Shown: positions 37,947 through 47,105, counted from the first letter of the stretch. The stretch is 64,000 nt of DNA from JAFAQB01 sp045808425 (GCA_045808425.1 JBJMFM010000351.1:22212-86211); one strand, 5' to 3'. Numbers and translations: made by a program. The notes: generated by a model not told the origin, from the letters alone.

Positions 37947-38351
37947 CTAGTCATATGCTGCATAATCTTTCCTTCTATCTCCAGCTTTGGCTTCGGGATG
38001 ATGGTACGTTTTTTGCTTTTTCAACGCGGCATCAATTTCTGTATTTATAGTGGCAAGCATGAACTGTCTTAGCAACTTAGCTAACTCCGACTCTGTGTTA
38101 AGCATATACATTCTAGTGTTACCGATTCTGCCTGTTTCCTTTACCATTTCTTTCCTGACTAGATGGGGCAAGACCCTTTGAAGTGTTCTAAGCGGAATTT
38201 GTGTTATTTTGCTTATCTCGGGTGCAGAATAATCAAATTTCTGATTCAGGACAAGGAAATCTAAAATTCTTGCTGTTGTGTTCTGGAATATAGCTTCCAG
38301 AGGCCTTTTCCTATTATACAATACCTCTCTACGTAAAGAGACCTCAGACAT
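37947..38351 (-). CDS. winged-helix transcriptional regulator
   Basis: 134 aa. The N-terminal part is basic (RREVLYNRKRPLEAI). A winged HTH spans about 22-95: ARILDFLVLNQKFDYSAPEI, recognition helix PLRTLQRVLPHLVRKEMVKE, wing TGRIGNTRMYML. An amphipathic helix and a charged tail follow, probably for dimerisation. The start codon lies about 25 nt from a TATA-like box (38371-38385, read on the minus strand), implying a leaderless mRNA. It is divergent from the next gene, so it may control both. Confidence 0.78.
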   Translation of the reverse strand: MSEVSLRREVLYNRKRPLEAIFQNTTARILDFLVLNQKFDYSAPEISKITQIPLRTLQRVLPHLVRKEMVKETGRIGNTRMYMLNTESELAKLLRQFMLATINTEIDAALKKQKTYHHPEAKAGDRRKDYAAYD

Positions 38352-38460
38352 ATTTTATATATTGAAACCAGAAATATATAAACGCATGACAATAATGACG
38401 TGTGATGTACTGCTAATTAGCAGGATCATGTCATAAGTGGCGTATGTTTAAATACTTCAT
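38352..38460. promoter_or_regulatory. divergent promoter region
   Basis: 109-nt spacer between two divergent regulator-like genes. It has TATA-like stretches tattttatatatt (38351-38363) and aaatatataaac (38372-38383). The second, read on the minus strand, is about 25 nt before the start of the winged-helix gene. Confidence 0.45.
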
Positions 38461-39210
38461 GTGATAGCATACTGCATAGTGTTATCAACTGGAGAATGGC
38501 GAAAATGGATGTTGCAGCAGCTCATTGGAGAAGGTATACACAATATAATTTTAGACGAGCAAATACGCAAGGAAGCCGGTAGACATTATGATACCAACTT
38601 TGATCTTGCTTTGAGATCTCTGAAAGATGACGGCATTATAATGTTACTGGAGTCAAAACACCAAAAGAAATATGTTGTAAATTACGATAAGTTAGATCAA
38701 GCTCAGCTAATAATAAATTCTGACCCGAGACAAGACGAACAGCAGAATGTATTGGTACAGCCGTACTTACGTGAACCCGAAGGATATCTGTTCTGGTTTG
38801 ATAATAAGGAAACTAGAAGATTTAGGAAGCAAAGTGTCTATAATATATATTTTAAAAATACAGACAAGCTTAACTTTGCAGCTCAACTTATAACCAAATC
38901 TGTAGATAATCCTAAAACCGTCTATATGGGTTCACTAAACGAACCTGAGTCTTACATATCAAAACTTTGGCGTGCTGTTTCAATTATATCGGCTGAAAGT
39001 AAAGATGGCACATTCATATTGCAGAACCTTCAAGACAAGGACCGTGTAGCATGTGGCAATAATCGACAGCGCGGTAAAATCGCGCTCATCATTTTTCGTA
39101 AATTGGGATATATTCAACAAGTAAGTGTTAAGGGAAATTCTACAAGGTTCAAGCTGACCGGCAAGAAGCCGTTTACTATAACACTAGACGAGATTTTCGA
39201 TCATGTCTAA
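38461..39210 (+). CDS. hypothetical protein with possible N- and C-terminal winged helices
   Basis: 249 aa, start GTG 38461. The N-terminal part (ILDEQIRKEAGRHYDTNFDL, then LRSLKDDGIIMLLESKHQKK) looks like a winged helix and the C-terminal part (GKIALIIFRKLGYIQQVSVK followed by KPFTITLDEIF) like a second one. The middle is mixed alpha/beta without recognised motif. It is divergent from the winged-helix regulator. I do not recognise a family; a DNA-binding role is only a guess from the pattern. Confidence 0.55.
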   Translation: MIAYCIVLSTGEWRKWMLQQLIGEGIHNIILDEQIRKEAGRHYDTNFDLALRSLKDDGIIMLLESKHQKKYVVNYDKLDQAQLIINSDPRQDEQQNVLVQPYLREPEGYLFWFDNKETRRFRKQSVYNIYFKNTDKLNFAAQLITKSVDNPKTVYMGSLNEPESYISKLWRAVSIISAESKDGTFILQNLQDKDRVACGNNRQRGKIALIIFRKLGYIQQVSVKGNSTRFKLTGKKPFTITLDEIFDHV

Positions 39211-39898
39211 TATTTATGTACGCGAATCTCTTTTATCCAGGGGCTTCATACATAAAGGCATTATGCCATCCCATCCTGAGGCCTAGGGAGTCATGATTGG
39301 TTATCTGCAAGTGGAATTATAGATATACCTCGTGCACAAAAAATAGAGGCATATAATACTGATAACATACATAAATTTATTTGATTTGATTCTACATATA
39401 CAGTAGTATCACCCAGTAAAACAAGTATAGGAGGTTTTGCTTGGCTGTGGGTACTATTCAATATGATTTAACACGATGAAATATAATTTAAACCTGGGGA
39501 GATAAAAAAATGCTTAGTGAAGTGGAAAGAGCGAGTATGCTATTAAAGGAGTACTAGTTGCATTAATCAGACTTTGCAGATGATGTTTTTATGTTAGATT
39601 AGTACTACACATTTGTGAATATGCATTCATATCCCATGAAAATCATCTGATAATAGAAAATATCAGTCTATTGTGCAGAGCAACAGTTGGTACTTCAGAT
39701 GATGTGCCTGCCGCCTTGTTCTTTTTAGCTTTTCTGCTAATATACATGTATAAATATAAAGCTGCTTACGTGGCATATTTATCTAATAATCCTATTATGA
39801 GCTAACGATCTAATTTTCTTCACAGTAGTAGCTAGTAAAGGAGAGCCGCGTCACTATTCGAGGACCATAGTTAGAAAATAAGTCTCAATTCGATCAGG
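39211..39898. other. intergenic region, no supported gene
   Basis: About 690 nt, AT-rich. It includes a 15-codon frame at 39511-39558 (start MLSEVERASM) behind a GGGGAG ribosome-like site, too short to call. No RNA gene is recognised. Confidence 0.4.
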
Positions 39899-40252
39899 TC
39901 AACCTCTAAGCAGCTTAAGAACGCCGTCTATTATCTTGCTATGATCAGCATTTACTTCGGTTGTTATCAAAAGTAAATGTTGATTTTCTAATGGAAACGT
40001 TATTCGCTTTATCTTTTCATATTCAGCCATTGCATATCTTCCCTTTCCAATCTTCGAAGCAAGGGAATTACGCAATCCCCATCTAGCTAATGCTTGCAAA
40101 TTTGATCTTTTTGTCTCATCGGACGAGAGCAAATTTGTGATACCTTCTCTATGACCTCCGTACTTAATTTCCCCTGTATCATCACATATGCCTGCAAACC
40201 GTATATCTTGGGCTATGCTTAGGATGTCCTTACAAAGCTTATCGTAATTCAT
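39899..40252 (-). CDS. conserved thaumarchaeal protein (117 aa, roadblock-like pattern)
   Basis: The sequence DIRFAGICDDTGEIKYGGHR followed by LLSSDETKRSNLQALARWGL and RYAMAEYEKIKRITFPLENQ resembles a family I associate with multi-copy thaumarchaeal proteins; the ICD-x-G-x-I and HLLLITTE strands look like a profilin/roadblock-type alpha-beta fold. It has no catalytic motif or membrane span. It may act in sensing or as a GTPase partner; that is inference. Confidence 0.65.
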   Translation of the reverse strand: MNYDKLCKDILSIAQDIRFAGICDDTGEIKYGGHREGITNLLSSDETKRSNLQALARWGLRNSLASKIGKGRYAMAEYEKIKRITFPLENQHLLLITTEVNADHSKIIDGVLKLLRG

Positions 40253-40390
40253 GGCTAGTATTAATACTAATACAACGATTATAATAAGGATTATTAATTA
40301 AGGTTGGAATGATTGATATTAAATTCCCTACCTTTGCAGCCCACATAATAAAAAAGTAAGAATAGATAGAATAAAAATATGTGTAATTGT

Positions 40391-40531
40391 CTAAAACAGA
40401 GAGCCAAATCCTCTGAGAAAAGCAGTTAAGCACCCGGCTTGGAACTTAATTAAATATTCAAATGCTATATCTTCAAACCATTCTGATCTATAAATTAGGC
40501 TCCGCTCATAAAGATTTCCAGCAAGGGTCAT
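40391..40531 (-). CDS. possible small protein (46 aa)
   Basis: Frame from ATG 40531: an opening MTLAGNLYERS, then EWFEDIAFEYLIKFQAGCLT and a C-terminal RGFGSLF. The amino-acid pattern (aromatic and acidic residues alternating with hydrophobics) looks like a folded helix pair. It sits upstream of the 117-aa gene on the same strand. No homologue is recalled; evidence is composition only. Confidence 0.3.
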   Translation of the reverse strand: MTLAGNLYERSLIYRSEWFEDIAFEYLIKFQAGCLTAFLRGFGSLF

Positions 40532-41131
40532 GTCTGTGCTAATATCCGCATTTAGCAATTCAATTCTTTTGGCTTTAGGTAGATTATATGAGTTGTTAAA
40601 TTATTTGGGTTGCAATATAAAATTATAATATATGCATACTGTTATTTATTGGCAGTAAATCTGGCTGCACTAATCACATAGAATGGCAATAGAAAACGGT
40701 ACAATAAAACGTAAAATCGTACCATAGCCATAGGCATGGGCATACAAATGACGTATCAAGCAGAAGAAATACTAGTAGTAATGCATTGGGCAGATTATGT
40801 AATATTATAAAATTATAATGCTATAGTCTAACAAATAATAAAGCTAGGTTGATTGCGTTTAATTAATGCGTAGAGTTTCAATACGGAAACCTATTTATCT
40901 CAATATTTTACAGCTTCAAATCTCAATCGTTGAGACTGTTCAATCATGGACGCAGTTTGTCGTGATAATCCACAGCATTATCACGAGATCTGCTATCAAA
41001 ATGTCTTCAATATTCGAGAGACTGCAGTTTATATTAATGATTTTCAGCTCCTATTGCACTTGAGCAGTATAATACTCGCTTCAGGTGAGTAATATTTATT
41101 TCTCTAAGTGTGAAAAGATCAATAATAAATT
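40532..41131. other. intergenic region
   Basis: About 600 nt of very AT-rich sequence with scattered TATA-like runs (e.g. around 40620-40640). A + strand frame at 40866-41063 has no coding character. Nothing else is recognised. Confidence 0.4.
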
Positions 41132-41956
41132 ATGACTGCTGCAGATCCAAACATTCTTAATCCATTTATCTTATTGGATCCTAATATTTTTCAAACAATC
41201 AGTCTCCTAATAACTATTCCATCCCTCTTATTTTCTTTTATTATTTCTTGGCATTTTTTTAGATCATATAGATTCTCCGGTTTTGGTTACTTACTAGGGT
41301 TGCCTGTGGGGTTTATTTTTCTAGCGCTGTCATTTCTATTTGAACACTTGAATCTAATTTACTCAAATGATCATTCCTTATATCCTGTTTTTTTCTGGAT
41401 CCAGTTAGCTTTACAATCAGAAGCATTAGCATTAATCGCTTTATCATACCGATTCAAGAGTAGGAACACTGATAGCTATTATGTATATGGCTTTAATTTC
41501 CTTCGATCGAAGCAACTTAGCAGTGCTAGGACATTTGCAAAAGCAAAAGAGCTTGTAAGTAGTAGCCTGCCTATGATAATGATTGCTATTCCATTTACGG
41601 TTCCTATATCTGAATTAGTTTCAGATCCAGACTTTAATTATTCTGGACTAGCAGATTTGAGCTTTTTTATGAGAATTTATAATATGACTATACTCTGCTA
41701 CATTTTCATTAGTTCAGTTATATCCCTGGTAAAAGCAGCAAATATAAAGTTGCTCTATATTCCAGGTGCCTTCGCATTACTTTGGCTTGAGCAATATTCA
41801 CTTATGATAACATATTTTGATAATAGCGTAATTGCCTTTATTGGTTCAATAATGGTTCGTTTAGCAGGCCTAACTTTGTTTATCTATATGGTATACAGTA
41901 TAACATCTAGACAAACAAGGAGAAGAATGGAAATTGAAACAAGAGAAAAGACATAA
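41132..41956 (+). CDS. polytopic membrane protein of unknown function
   Basis: 274 aa with about seven hydrophobic spans: SLLITIPSLLFSFIISWHFF, YLLGLPVGFIFLALSFLF, FFWIQLALQSEALALIALSY, LPMIMIAIPFTVPISELV, MTILCYIFISSVISLV, LLYIPGAFALLWLEQYSLMI and GSIMVRLAGLTLFIYMVYSI. The C-terminus is basic and cytoplasmic (RQTRRRMEIETREKT). It has no transporter motif. The 3' end overlaps the downstream winged-helix gene by 23 nt. A membrane sensor-regulator pair is a reasonable guess, not shown. Confidence 0.68.
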   Translation: MTAADPNILNPFILLDPNIFQTISLLITIPSLLFSFIISWHFFRSYRFSGFGYLLGLPVGFIFLALSFLFEHLNLIYSNDHSLYPVFFWIQLALQSEALALIALSYRFKSRNTDSYYVYGFNFLRSKQLSSARTFAKAKELVSSSLPMIMIAIPFTVPISELVSDPDFNYSGLADLSFFMRIYNMTILCYIFISSVISLVKAANIKLLYIPGAFALLWLEQYSLMITYFDNSVIAFIGSIMVRLAGLTLFIYMVYSITSRQTRRRMEIETREKT

Positions 41957-42209
41957 GCTGCAGCTCTTTTATGCAATACTTTGCGCAATCGAAGAGGACG
42001 TAACGGTTAACCGAATTGCTAGACCAACACGTGTTCAACACTATTCGAGGCTATCCTATGATAAGATGATGAATCATCTAATCGAATTAGAAGAAAAGGA
42101 AATGATCTACCGTACTAGTGATGGCTTAGTGTCAATCACCAGCAAGGGCAGAAGGTTCATACGACAGTATGACGAATTGATAAATCTGATTGAAAGCGCA
42201 GGCCTATAG
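41934..42209 (+). CDS. winged-helix DNA-binding protein (91 aa)
   Basis: Starts at TTG 41934 inside the end of the membrane-protein gene. A compact winged HTH fills the protein: LFYAILCAIEEDVTVNRIAR, recognition helix SYDKMMNHLIELEEKEMIYR, wing SDGLVSITSKGRRFI. It resembles archaeal one-domain regulators with a terminal helix (YDELINLIESAGL) for dimerisation. Translational coupling to the membrane protein suggests a joint regulatory unit. Confidence 0.75.
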   Translation: MKQEKRHKLQLFYAILCAIEEDVTVNRIARPTRVQHYSRLSYDKMMNHLIELEEKEMIYRTSDGLVSITSKGRRFIRQYDELINLIESAGL

Positions 42210-42273
42210 AATTTTAGATCTTCTGCAGCATAACAAGAACAAAAACAACACATGATATAAAAATAACCTAAAA

Positions 42274-42435
42274 CTAAGATTCATCATGCATTTGCTTGCT
42301 CCATTTTTGAGCTGTCCTCTTTTGTATATTGGTCTTATCCTTTGATAGGATTAAATAAATTGACAAACCTACACAAGAGATAGCAATACCAATTGCACAA
42401 TAAACTAATCCAGCCATAGATGAGATGAAGTCCAT
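42274..42435 (-). CDS. small single-span membrane protein (53 aa)
   Basis: Frame from ATG 42435 to TAG at 42274. One transmembrane span (GLVYCAIGIAISCVGLSIYL, then ILS) is followed by a basic, polar cytoplasmic tail (KDKTNIQKRTAQKWSKQM). The clean split into span plus tail and the good start codon make it credible. It lies upstream of nothing obvious on its strand; no function is known. Confidence 0.5.
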   Translation of the reverse strand: MDFISSMAGLVYCAIGIAISCVGLSIYLILSKDKTNIQKRTAQKWSKQMHDES

Positions 42436-42577
42436 TTTTTTGTTTATCACTACTACTACCTTAGTGCTTTTTAAGTGCTTTTGATTCTAGATTCAGTAAA
42501 AAATCCAGATCTTTCATCGTGTTGGTTCCAGAAAACAATATTATTCATATTCTTTCCTTAGCGCTATTACAATGCAT

Positions 42578-42991
42578 TCACTTTTTCTGAACTGCTCGAA
42601 AGATACCAAGTCCCATAATGATATATCCTATTATAATTACAACACCAAACGAGTTTTGAATTCCTGCAGATGTTCCCTTTGCCATTATAGAAGATGCTAG
42701 CACCGAAGTTCCAATTAGTGCGCCGCCAGCTATAAGTAAAACTGTAGTTATTTTCGATTTTTCTCCAAACCCAATTGCAAACGACAGAAGGAACAAGATT
42801 ATTGAGGATGCACCAAATATCATTCCTCTTTGAGCTGCATTCATTGGTAGGAAGCCTTGTTTATTACCATGTGCTGTAGCTGCGTCAGCGATATACGTAA
42901 GTAACAATACCATGGCTATGATTGCTAATACTTCGGATGCTTTCTTCTTTCTAGATTTTGTTTGCAAGTACATTTCGATTCGTAACAACAT
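42578..42991 (-). CDS. four-span membrane protein (137 aa)
   Basis: Four hydrophobic spans: VLAIIAMVLLLTYIADAATA, MIFGASSIILFLLSFAIGFG, TVLLIAGGALIGTSVLASSI and FGVVIIIGYIIMGLGIFRAV. The N-terminus is basic (QTKSRKKKAS), so it should face the cytoplasm. There are no conserved charged residues in the membrane that would suggest transport. Unknown function. Confidence 0.6.
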   Translation of the reverse strand: MLLRIEMYLQTKSRKKKASEVLAIIAMVLLLTYIADAATAHGNKQGFLPMNAAQRGMIFGASSIILFLLSFAIGFGEKSKITTVLLIAGGALIGTSVLASSIMAKGTSAGIQNSFGVVIIIGYIIMGLGIFRAVQKK

Positions 42992-43341
42992 TACATTGCA
43001 GGAGTTATATAACCTATGTAATTATGATATATCACTGCAGATATATTCGAGTTTGACTTTCTGCCTATGCTCATCTATGACTACTCAAAATTAAGAATAA
43101 CTATAAAATCACATTGATTCATTGTAAACTACTTTAATGCAGGTTTTTACCTGATTTTTATGTATTTCACATTTAGTGATATATGCTGATAGTAAGAGTC
43201 ATATACAACTATCCAATTGATCCCAATTTTTATTACATCTCATTCAATCTTTTACACTAATTTGATCTGATTAAACAAATAGCAAAGACTCTCTTCAAGT
43301 GAGTAAAGCTTATCAAAATCATTTGTTCACAAATCTAGACA
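42992..43341. other. intergenic region
   Basis: 350 nt divergent spacer between the four-span protein gene and the next small frames. I see no gene or RNA. It holds AT-rich promoter-like runs only. Confidence 0.35.
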
Positions 43342-43569
43342 ATGATGGTTCGACTTGATAATTATAAAACGATAAGCAATCCAAATTCAGATACTATGAA
43401 TGTAGCCCAAGGAAACTATAAACAACTGAACCTCGATGGGTTTCATGCTAGTTCGCAGTCGTTTATGAGTGGCTATGACTCTGGGACCTATTACGGCGTT
43501 AACCATAACTGTATGCGATTTGGAAAACTTTGCTACATTCCTTCTGATACAAGGAGTCGATATCAATGA
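43342..43569 (+). CDS. possible small protein (75 aa) coupled to a secreted protein
   Basis: Frame from ATG 43342 ending in an ATGA overlap with the next gene, which is the usual sign of translational coupling. The sequence is polar with many Asn, Ser and Tyr (GFHASSQSFMSGYDSGTYYG) and has no known motif. Coding status is uncertain; the overlap is the main evidence. Confidence 0.33.
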   Translation: MMVRLDNYKTISNPNSDTMNVAQGNYKQLNLDGFHASSQSFMSGYDSGTYYGVNHNCMRFGKLCYIPSDTRSRYQ

Positions 43570-44075
43570 AAAAGGATGTTTTTCTTTTGTTTCAGGCCTT
43601 GTCTATCTCTGCATTGTTATTGTCCATTTTAGTGGCACAAATCTCGTATGCTCAACAACAACCACAGATATCACAGAAATTCACGTCCTCGACAACAGCT
43701 AAGCAAGTCGTTGATGCATACAAGGCTGGAATTCCCTTCAAGACTTACATTCAAAGTGCTGCCAGTAATAATGGATCACCTGACAACACGATTATCAAGA
43801 ATCAATTGAGTTCTGGAAATGTGGCATGCGGAGGATCAGACGCGATAAGTAAGGCTACTATTTGTGACAGTATTATATCGTTTGCCAAGCTAGCATGCGG
43901 GGACAGCCCAAGTATATCTGAAAATTGTAGCCACAACTATATAGACGAGTATATAAGTCAGAGACATTTAGATGCACAGGCTATAAATAAAAGCGCCTAC
44001 AGACAGCTAGCCCATGTAATGGTAGATGTTCACCCAGAGGCACAAGGAAATGATGAGGTATTTGAATTAAGGTAA
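43566..44075 (+). CDS. secreted protein with signal peptide (169 aa)
   Basis: Typical signal peptide: MKKDVFLLF, hydrophobic core SISALLLSILVA, and a cleavage-like site after QISYA. The mature part (about 140 aa) begins Gln-rich (QQQPQISQKF) and contains five Cys (ACGGSD, TICDS, LACGDS, ENCSHN pattern), suggesting disulfides outside the cell. I do not recognise the domain. A ribosome site (aaggag) lies 10 nt upstream. Confidence 0.6.
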   Translation: MKKDVFLLFQALSISALLLSILVAQISYAQQQPQISQKFTSSTTAKQVVDAYKAGIPFKTYIQSAASNNGSPDNTIIKNQLSSGNVACGGSDAISKATICDSIISFAKLACGDSPSISENCSHNYIDEYISQRHLDAQAINKSAYRQLAHVMVDVHPEAQGNDEVFELR

Positions 44076-44288
44076 CAATAATTTTTATAACGCAATTCCT
44101 TTTTTTACAATCAATATTTTTATTGCACCTATTTTCGATTTTCTTAATTAAGACCTCATATTACAAAGTAATAATGAGGCATGCAGCAGAGTCAACCATA
44201 GACCAATTTACACTAAGTCGGGTTCTAATGGACAACTATGTATTACAAGGTTAAGATGATAAACAACGATATTTATCAAAGCATTAGT

Positions 44289-45155
44289 TTATCCTTCGGT
44301 TTGTTCTTTGTTTAGAGATGCAATCGACTCCGAAATTATTCTAGCAGCCAAGTAAGCTGTCATATTGTTAATGTCGAAATCAGGAGAAAGCTCTACTATA
44401 TCCATTGCTAAGATTCCGGATCGGACCGCTTCTTTGACGAGGTATAGTAAGTCTGTGCTAGATAGACCTCCAGGCGAAGGGACAGAAACTCCTGGTGCAA
44501 AAGCAGGGTCTAGACAATCAAGATCAATAGAAACGTACTTCTTTTCTCTTCTCTTGCCGGCGAATCTTTCAGCTAGTTTTACAACACCTAATTCTGCAAC
44601 TTCCATAGGCGTAATAATCTCCAATCCAACCTTCGCTGCATTCATTAACTCTTCAGCCTCGGCTGCTCTAGTTCCTATTAATATACTTCTTTTGAAATCG
44701 ATGAATTCTGCGGAATCAGTCATTACTGATCCGTAATAGTTTTTTGTACTGGAAACGAAGTCTGGATGTGCATCAAAGTAAACTATACTGATTTTACCTA
44801 ATAATTCGCCAATTTGCCTCAATGCTATAGTAGTTATCGAGTGGTCTCCTCCAATTATAATCGGTAACTTTCTACGCGATATTATATCGAATATTAAACT
44901 AGATAGATTTTCCCTTTCTACATTGCCGAGATCTAATATCTTCTTACCTGCCATACTGCCACGCATAGGAGAAGTAGGAATAATTCTACCTTCCCTTTCG
45001 AAAAATTCAGACTCATTTGACGCTAGACGAATCACATCTGGTGCTCTACCCGTGCCCCTACGCTTAGCATATGATCTTGATTCATCTGGTACTCCGATCA
45101 AAACAATGTCAGCAGCCGAGAGAGTGTCAACAGTTGATCTATAAAAATTGACCAT
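44289..45155 (-). CDS. speB: agmatinase / ureohydrolase family enzyme
   Basis: 288 aa. The dinuclear Mn site is complete: GGDHSITT (first His), VYFDAHPDF (Asp-His-Asp) and SIDLDCLDPAFAPGVSVPSP (Asp-x-Asp), ending with the GGLSSTDL motif. Agmatinase splits agmatine to putrescine and urea. In an organism with TiaS, agmatine is also needed for tRNA modification. Arginase or guanidinobutyrase activity cannot be excluded by sequence. Confidence 0.9.
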   Translation of the reverse strand: MVNFYRSTVDTLSAADIVLIGVPDESRSYAKRRGTGRAPDVIRLASNESEFFEREGRIIPTSPMRGSMAGKKILDLGNVERENLSSLIFDIISRRKLPIIIGGDHSITTIALRQIGELLGKISIVYFDAHPDFVSSTKNYYGSVMTDSAEFIDFKRSILIGTRAAEAEELMNAAKVGLEIITPMEVAELGVVKLAERFAGKRREKKYVSIDLDCLDPAFAPGVSVPSPGGLSSTDLLYLVKEAVRSGILAMDIVELSPDFDINNMTAYLAARIISESIASLNKEQTEG

Positions 45156-45164
45156 GGCTTAGTG

Positions 45165-45190
45165 TTAAAATTAAAATTAAAATTAAAATT
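45165..45190. repeat. hexanucleotide microsatellite (ttaaaa)
   Basis: Four tandem copies of ttaaaa plus two bases just upstream of the agmatinase start (45155, minus strand). It lies in the promoter position, so copy-number change could alter TATA or spacing. Confidence 0.8.
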
Positions 45191-45424
45191 ACAGTGGTAG
45201 TATGTAGTTCATCAATAACGCTCCGAAATTACTGGGATTCTATCACATATTCTAAATTGTATCTGGTGTCTTAATTTTAATCTATGATGATTATTCATAA
45301 TATAGTTTTTAGAGATTCTAAAGTACTTATAGGTGTGCGTGCTAATATCCTCAGCTAAAGGAGAAAGAATAAAAGAATAGGTACGGAAGTTATTAAATAA
45401 GCGTACATTATAGCTGTCTTTCAG

Positions 45425-45754
45425 GTGAAATCAAATATGAATATTACTACGCAATGGCTTTTCATTCTTGGTATTGGCACACTGTGTTTTGGTATCTCCT
45501 TGTTTGTTTTGCATATTCCAATAAGAACAATTATTGTCTTTTTTATTATAGGTTTACCACTTGTTGCATTATGGTTATATGCTGACACTAAGTCAAAGCA
45601 ACAGAGAAATGTCACTGCTCTAAGCGGAGAAGCCTGCATGTGTTCTATATGTGAACATGAAGAAGCAAAAATATGTTTGCAACAGGTATGTGCCTGCTGT
45701 CTGATAATGAAAGGAAATACAGTAATTGGACACTCGGTCAACACTTTGAGATAA
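45425..45754 (+). CDS. two-span membrane protein with Cys/His cluster (109 aa)
   Basis: From the in-frame TTG/ATG region at 45425-45440. Two spans (WLFILGIGTLCFGISLFVL; TIIVFFIIGLPLVALWLYA) are followed by a cytoplasmic tail with a dense metal-binding pattern, CMCSICEHEEAKICLQQVCA followed by CC (Cys-x-Cys-x2-Cys-x-His and Cys-x4-Cys-x-Cys-Cys). The tail could bind zinc, copper or an Fe-S centre. I recognise no named family. The pattern appears specific enough to be functional. Confidence 0.6.
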   Translation: MKSNMNITTQWLFILGIGTLCFGISLFVLHIPIRTIIVFFIIGLPLVALWLYADTKSKQQRNVTALSGEACMCSICEHEEAKICLQQVCACCLIMKGNTVIGHSVNTLR

Positions 45755-46075
45755 GCAGTGGTGTCAAGATTAACGCATAAAAGTACCACTAACTATAATA
45801 TCAGTGGGAATGAGCCGAGAGGCGCGACGATTGTTATGTAGAGATACATACATACAGTCACGTTTATTTTATCCAATAAAAATCACAAATTGCAAATCTG
45901 TCAATTTTAGACAGACTATTTTTTTGCTTATGACGTTTGTTAGTGACAATGTAATACTTTGAGGGTACATCTACTCTCTTTACTCCAATCTTTATTAATA
46001 ACAAACTCAGCAAAGTTAATACTGCTGCTCCCAGATCTGAATTCTATAAGCAAACCTAATAAAATTCGTTACAGG

Positions 46076-46567
46076 ATGCAAAAAATCTTTACAAGTATGG
46101 TATTGATCATATTGTGTGTATCGATGATCAATCAGACCAGCATTGTAATTTCATCTATATCAATACATGCCAAGACTGAAATTAATTCAGGCAATATATT
46201 ATTTATTCCGAATAACAAAGTTGTACAAGAAACACAAAAAAAATCACCAGAGGTACAGCTAATTGCCGTGGATAACGCCTCTACTGTCAAACACAATATC
46301 ATGAACAAGACAATATCAGATCAATACATTATAACGCTGAAGGATGAAGTAACTCATACTGCAAATGGCCTACAAGATGCACTTGATAACTTGACTGCCA
46401 AGGTGCAAAGTGAGGGTGCAAAAGTGATCTATGTCTATAAATATTCCACCAAAGGGCTAGCAATTAAAGTACCAAACCAACAAATACTTGAAAAATTGCT
46501 CAACGATCTTAGAAAGGATTCAAGGATAGCTGCTATCGAGCAGGATAAGGCTGTGCAGGCATTCTGA
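46076..46567 (+). CDS. stand-alone I9 (subtilisin propeptide-like) secreted inhibitor
   Basis: About 163 aa from ATG 46076 (the frame opens at 45959). Signal peptide MQKIFTSMVLIILCVSMI. The C-terminal about 85 residues match the propeptide of the downstream subtilase: SDQYIITLKDE here and PNQYIIMLKSG there, then KGLAIKVPNQQILEKLLNDL with DSRIAAIEQDKAVQ here and FDGFTVKIPDPEALDVIKQD with IAFIEQDKIVH there. Free I9 proteins inhibit or chaperone subtilases. It has no catalytic domain of its own. Its position 540 nt before the S8 protease supports a functional pair. Confidence 0.72.
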   Translation: MQKIFTSMVLIILCVSMINQTSIVISSISIHAKTEINSGNILFIPNNKVVQETQKKSPEVQLIAVDNASTVKHNIMNKTISDQYIITLKDEVTHTANGLQDALDNLTAKVQSEGAKVIYVYKYSTKGLAIKVPNQQILEKLLNDLRKDSRIAAIEQDKAVQAF

Positions 46568-46695
46568 GTTAAAATGTAGTAACCTGTTTCATAAAATGCT
46601 ATAAAAAATATCACAATTCTTATAATATTACATGTTCTCTCTTATTTAGATATATAACAGGGCCATTGTAGTGAGCCTTGCTTATATTATCGTAA

Positions 46696-46941
46696 AGCAT
46701 TGTTTATAGTCACTACAAACTGGCCTGCAGTATATATGCTGTATTTACTACAGTAGCTGGCAACAATACGACATCGACGCGCGATAACTCAACCCCAGCG
46801 TTTGCCCATAACATTCAATGCAGATCAGCGTCATGCAGTCCGGGACAATGTGTGCTCAAGTGTGTTGAGGTTGAGAGTAGTAGAAATTCAGAGACTAAAA
46901 AACTTGCACTAGCAAGTGACTACTATAACAATAATATATAG
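46696..46941 (+). pseudogene. possible remnant of a Cys-containing small secreted protein
   Basis: An open frame of 82 codons without a normal start codon. It reads ACSIYAVFTTVAGNNTTSTR and later CRSASCSPGQCVLKCVEVES, a tidy four-Cys pattern after a hydrophobic stretch. The missing start suggests a decayed or truncated gene between the I9 protein and the subtilase. Weak evidence. Confidence 0.25.
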
Positions 46942-47105
46942 TATTTTTTATAGATAGATATATGGTTTAGTGTTTGTAATATATCCACGCACACTTAAGA
47001 AAAGCAAAAGTAATTTATCAAATTTTCGTAAAATTAGTTATAAAGGATTTCCTATTGTAAAGCAGTAGCATTCCTTTTATAAAAAGGAATTAATTAGCGA
47101 GTGTT

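Noticed and set aside
39511..39558. 15-codon frame behind a GGGGAG site
   Set aside because: Too short and without any supporting evidence.
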